Shown: piece by piece, positions 63,062-64,000 of the stretch | Layout of the letters: each line of letters opens with the position of its first letter | Numbering within the stretch: position 1 is the first letter of the stretch | NCBI GenBank assembly: GCA_021773075.1 | Contig: JAJFKT010000012.1 | Location: 186,001 to 250,000, forward strand | Direction of reading: 5' to 3' | Origin: Woeseiaceae bacterium | GTDB taxonomy: Bacteria > Pseudomonadota > Gammaproteobacteria > Steroidobacterales > Woeseiaceae | DNA length: 64,000 bases | The notes under the pieces: model-generated | Database searches by the model: none | The model's input: the letters and a program-made list of their open reading frames with translations, nothing else | Told to the model about the DNA's origin: nothing | Made by a program: the position numbers and the translations under genes

Positions 63062-64000
63062 TCACCAGCCACCGCCTCCACCACCGCCGCCGCCGCCACC
63101 CGACGAACCGCCGCCTCCGCCGCCTGACGACGACCCGGGTGCAGCAACTGACGAGCTGACGGCAGAGTTCAGTCCGCTGGAAAGGCTATTGGTCGTCTTG
63201 GACAAATTTGAAGAACTCCACTTGCCGTCGTACCACGATGGACTGTATGAGTCGCCATTCGGTTCCCTGATCGCCGCTAATACACTGGCAAATCGTTCAG
63301 ACCACTCCTGATCGACCCCCAACGCCAATGCAAATGGCAGGTATGCCTCGAATAATTGCGGTGTCTTCTCGGGCGGATTTCGAAGATTGAGTTCTTCCTT
63401 CTCGGCGATTTCAAGATAGTCTTTAAAGCCGAGCATTTCGTCGAGTAATTGTCGGCCACGCATCGTCGGTCGTTTCATGATGATCGCGAAGAAGATCATT
63501 ATTAGAAACATTGCTATGACTGTTGCAATGACCATGACCGTCGGACCACTTCCCATAGACAGGGCGAGCCCAGTGGCAAGCAGAACGATTACGATTGCCG
63601 GAATATTTAGTGCACCATTCGTTCGAAAGTATTTTTGCTTGTAATCATTCTGCAGAGACGCTCGATGATCGGCACGCGCCTTGCCGAGCAATTCATGATT
63701 GAAGTCTTTTAGCGTCACCACGTCGTCTTCCTTGAACAAGGCAGCTAACAACTCCTGCTCTCCGGGCGCGAGCCGAAAATCAAGCGGGGTCTGACCCCTT
63801 TTCGGACCCCTTTTCGAATCAAGTGGGGTCTGACTCCTTTTGAGAGAGTGAGTGCCGCCCTTGGTCTTGATCTCGAGGTAACCCTTGACCGCCAGGTTAA
63901 CGATGGCAGCAGTCATTACTTTGTCGTCGTAATACATCTGCCGGATATAACGTAATGATGCGGGCGAAAAGTTTTCCGGCGGTTCGTAGCGAGTAACGAT
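63062..64000 (-). CDS. DUF2207-like membrane protein (5' end beyond window)
   Basis: The frame is open to position 64000, continuing upstream of the first in-window ATG with VTRYEPPENFSPASLRYIRQMYYDDKV, so the start lies outside. The segment MTAAIVNLAVKGYLEI and a predicted pair of transmembrane helices near AIVIVLLATGLALSMG and VMVIATVIAMFLIMIFF match the C-terminal part of DUF2207 proteins. It ends in a Gly/Ser-rich tail terminating in Trp, a typical DUF2207 feature. A translated repeat interrupts it at 63781-63843. The function of the family is unknown. Confidence 0.85.
   Translation of the reverse strand: MVTRYEPPENFSPASLRYIRQMYYDDKVMTAAIVNLAVKGYLEIKTKGGTHSLKRSQTPLDSKRGPKRGQTPLDFRLAPGEQELLAALFKEDDVVTLKDFNHELLGKARADHRASLQNDYKQKYFRTNGALNIPAIVIVLLATGLALSMGSGPTVMVIATVIAMFLIMIFFAIIMKRPTMRGRQLLDEMLGFKDYLEIAEKEELNLRNPPEKTPQLFEAYLPFALALGVDQEWSERFASVLAAIREPNGDSYSPSWYDGKWSSSNLSKTTNSLSSGLNSAVSSSVAAPGSSSGGGGGGSSGGGGGGGGGGGW
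63781..63843. repeat. Dispersed GGGGTC-type repeat inside the DUF2207-like gene
   Basis: Two copies of AAG(C/T)GGGGTCTGAC(C/T)CCTTTT in direct order, with a third partial CGGACCCCTTTTCGA between them. Translated on the minus strand, it adds two TPLD units separated by KRGPKRGQ. It stays in frame. A related CCGACCCCTTTTC lies after the yqeY-like gene near 46010. Confidence 0.7.

Overview
The window looks like a chromosome segment of a Gammaproteobacterium with fairly high GC. The evidence is a complete macromolecular-synthesis operon (rpsU, a yqeY-like gene, dnaG, rpoD) followed by a tRNA-Ile2 gene, a split B12-dependent ribonucleotide reductase (NrdJ plus a separate C-terminal partner as in Pseudomonas), Slt-type lytic transglycosylase, RsgA, TldD/PmbA and UppP. 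A marine or sediment lineage such as Woeseiales would fit, but that is only inference.

Region 1 (1-10840, mostly minus strand) is a cell-surface-signalling locus: an ECF sigma factor, a FecR-type anti-sigma factor, a TonB-dependent receptor with an N-terminal STN signalling domain, a two-domain M16 zinc peptidase and a DsbD-like disulfide reductase that runs off the left edge. The same two-box promoter (GGTACCC, 18 bp, CTCTT) precedes both the sigma gene and the receptor gene, so the locus is probably autoregulated.

Region 2 (about 11-28.7 kb) is a Tn7-like transposon. It carries tnsA, tnsB, tnsC and a long tniQ/tnsD. Its right end has six CTTATG-type units at 21-23 or 44 bp spacing and finishes in a TGTGGGGG-type terminus 11 bp beyond the stop codon of the split nrdJ partner gene. 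The left end was not found. Between the right end and tnsA lies the cargo: a catalytically degenerate long (long-B type) prokaryotic Argonaute, a translationally coupled PD-(D/E)XK nuclease, and a 1437-residue STAND-type NTPase that also ends in a PD-(D/E)XK nuclease domain. An XRE regulator with a small membrane protein is convergent to them. This three-gene Argonaute cassette, preceded by an apparent leader terminator, is the most interesting system here.

Region 3 (28.7-49.9 kb) is core genome: nrdJ with an NrdR box on its promoter, Hsp20, a Do-family periplasmic protease, slt, a zinc aminopeptidase lipoprotein, cca, uppP, a MidA-type methyltransferase, a pteridine reductase, an S41 protease, folK, folB, tsaD, rpsU, yqeY, dnaG, rpoD and tRNA-Ile2.

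Region 4 (49861-57191) is a 7.3-kb integrative island in the tRNA 3' end, bounded by perfect 21-bp direct repeats. It has a P4-family integrase, an AlpA-like regulator, small phage-satellite genes, and a CBASS-type defence operon (CD-NTase, patatin-like phospholipase, TIR protein) divergent from a HEPN-like gene.

Region 5 (57.2-64 kb) returns to core genes: a small membrane protein, rsgA, a short-chain dehydrogenase, pmbA, a Tat-signal TldD, a rhomboid protease and a DUF2207-like membrane protein cut by the right edge, which carries a translated copy of a dispersed GGGGTC repeat.
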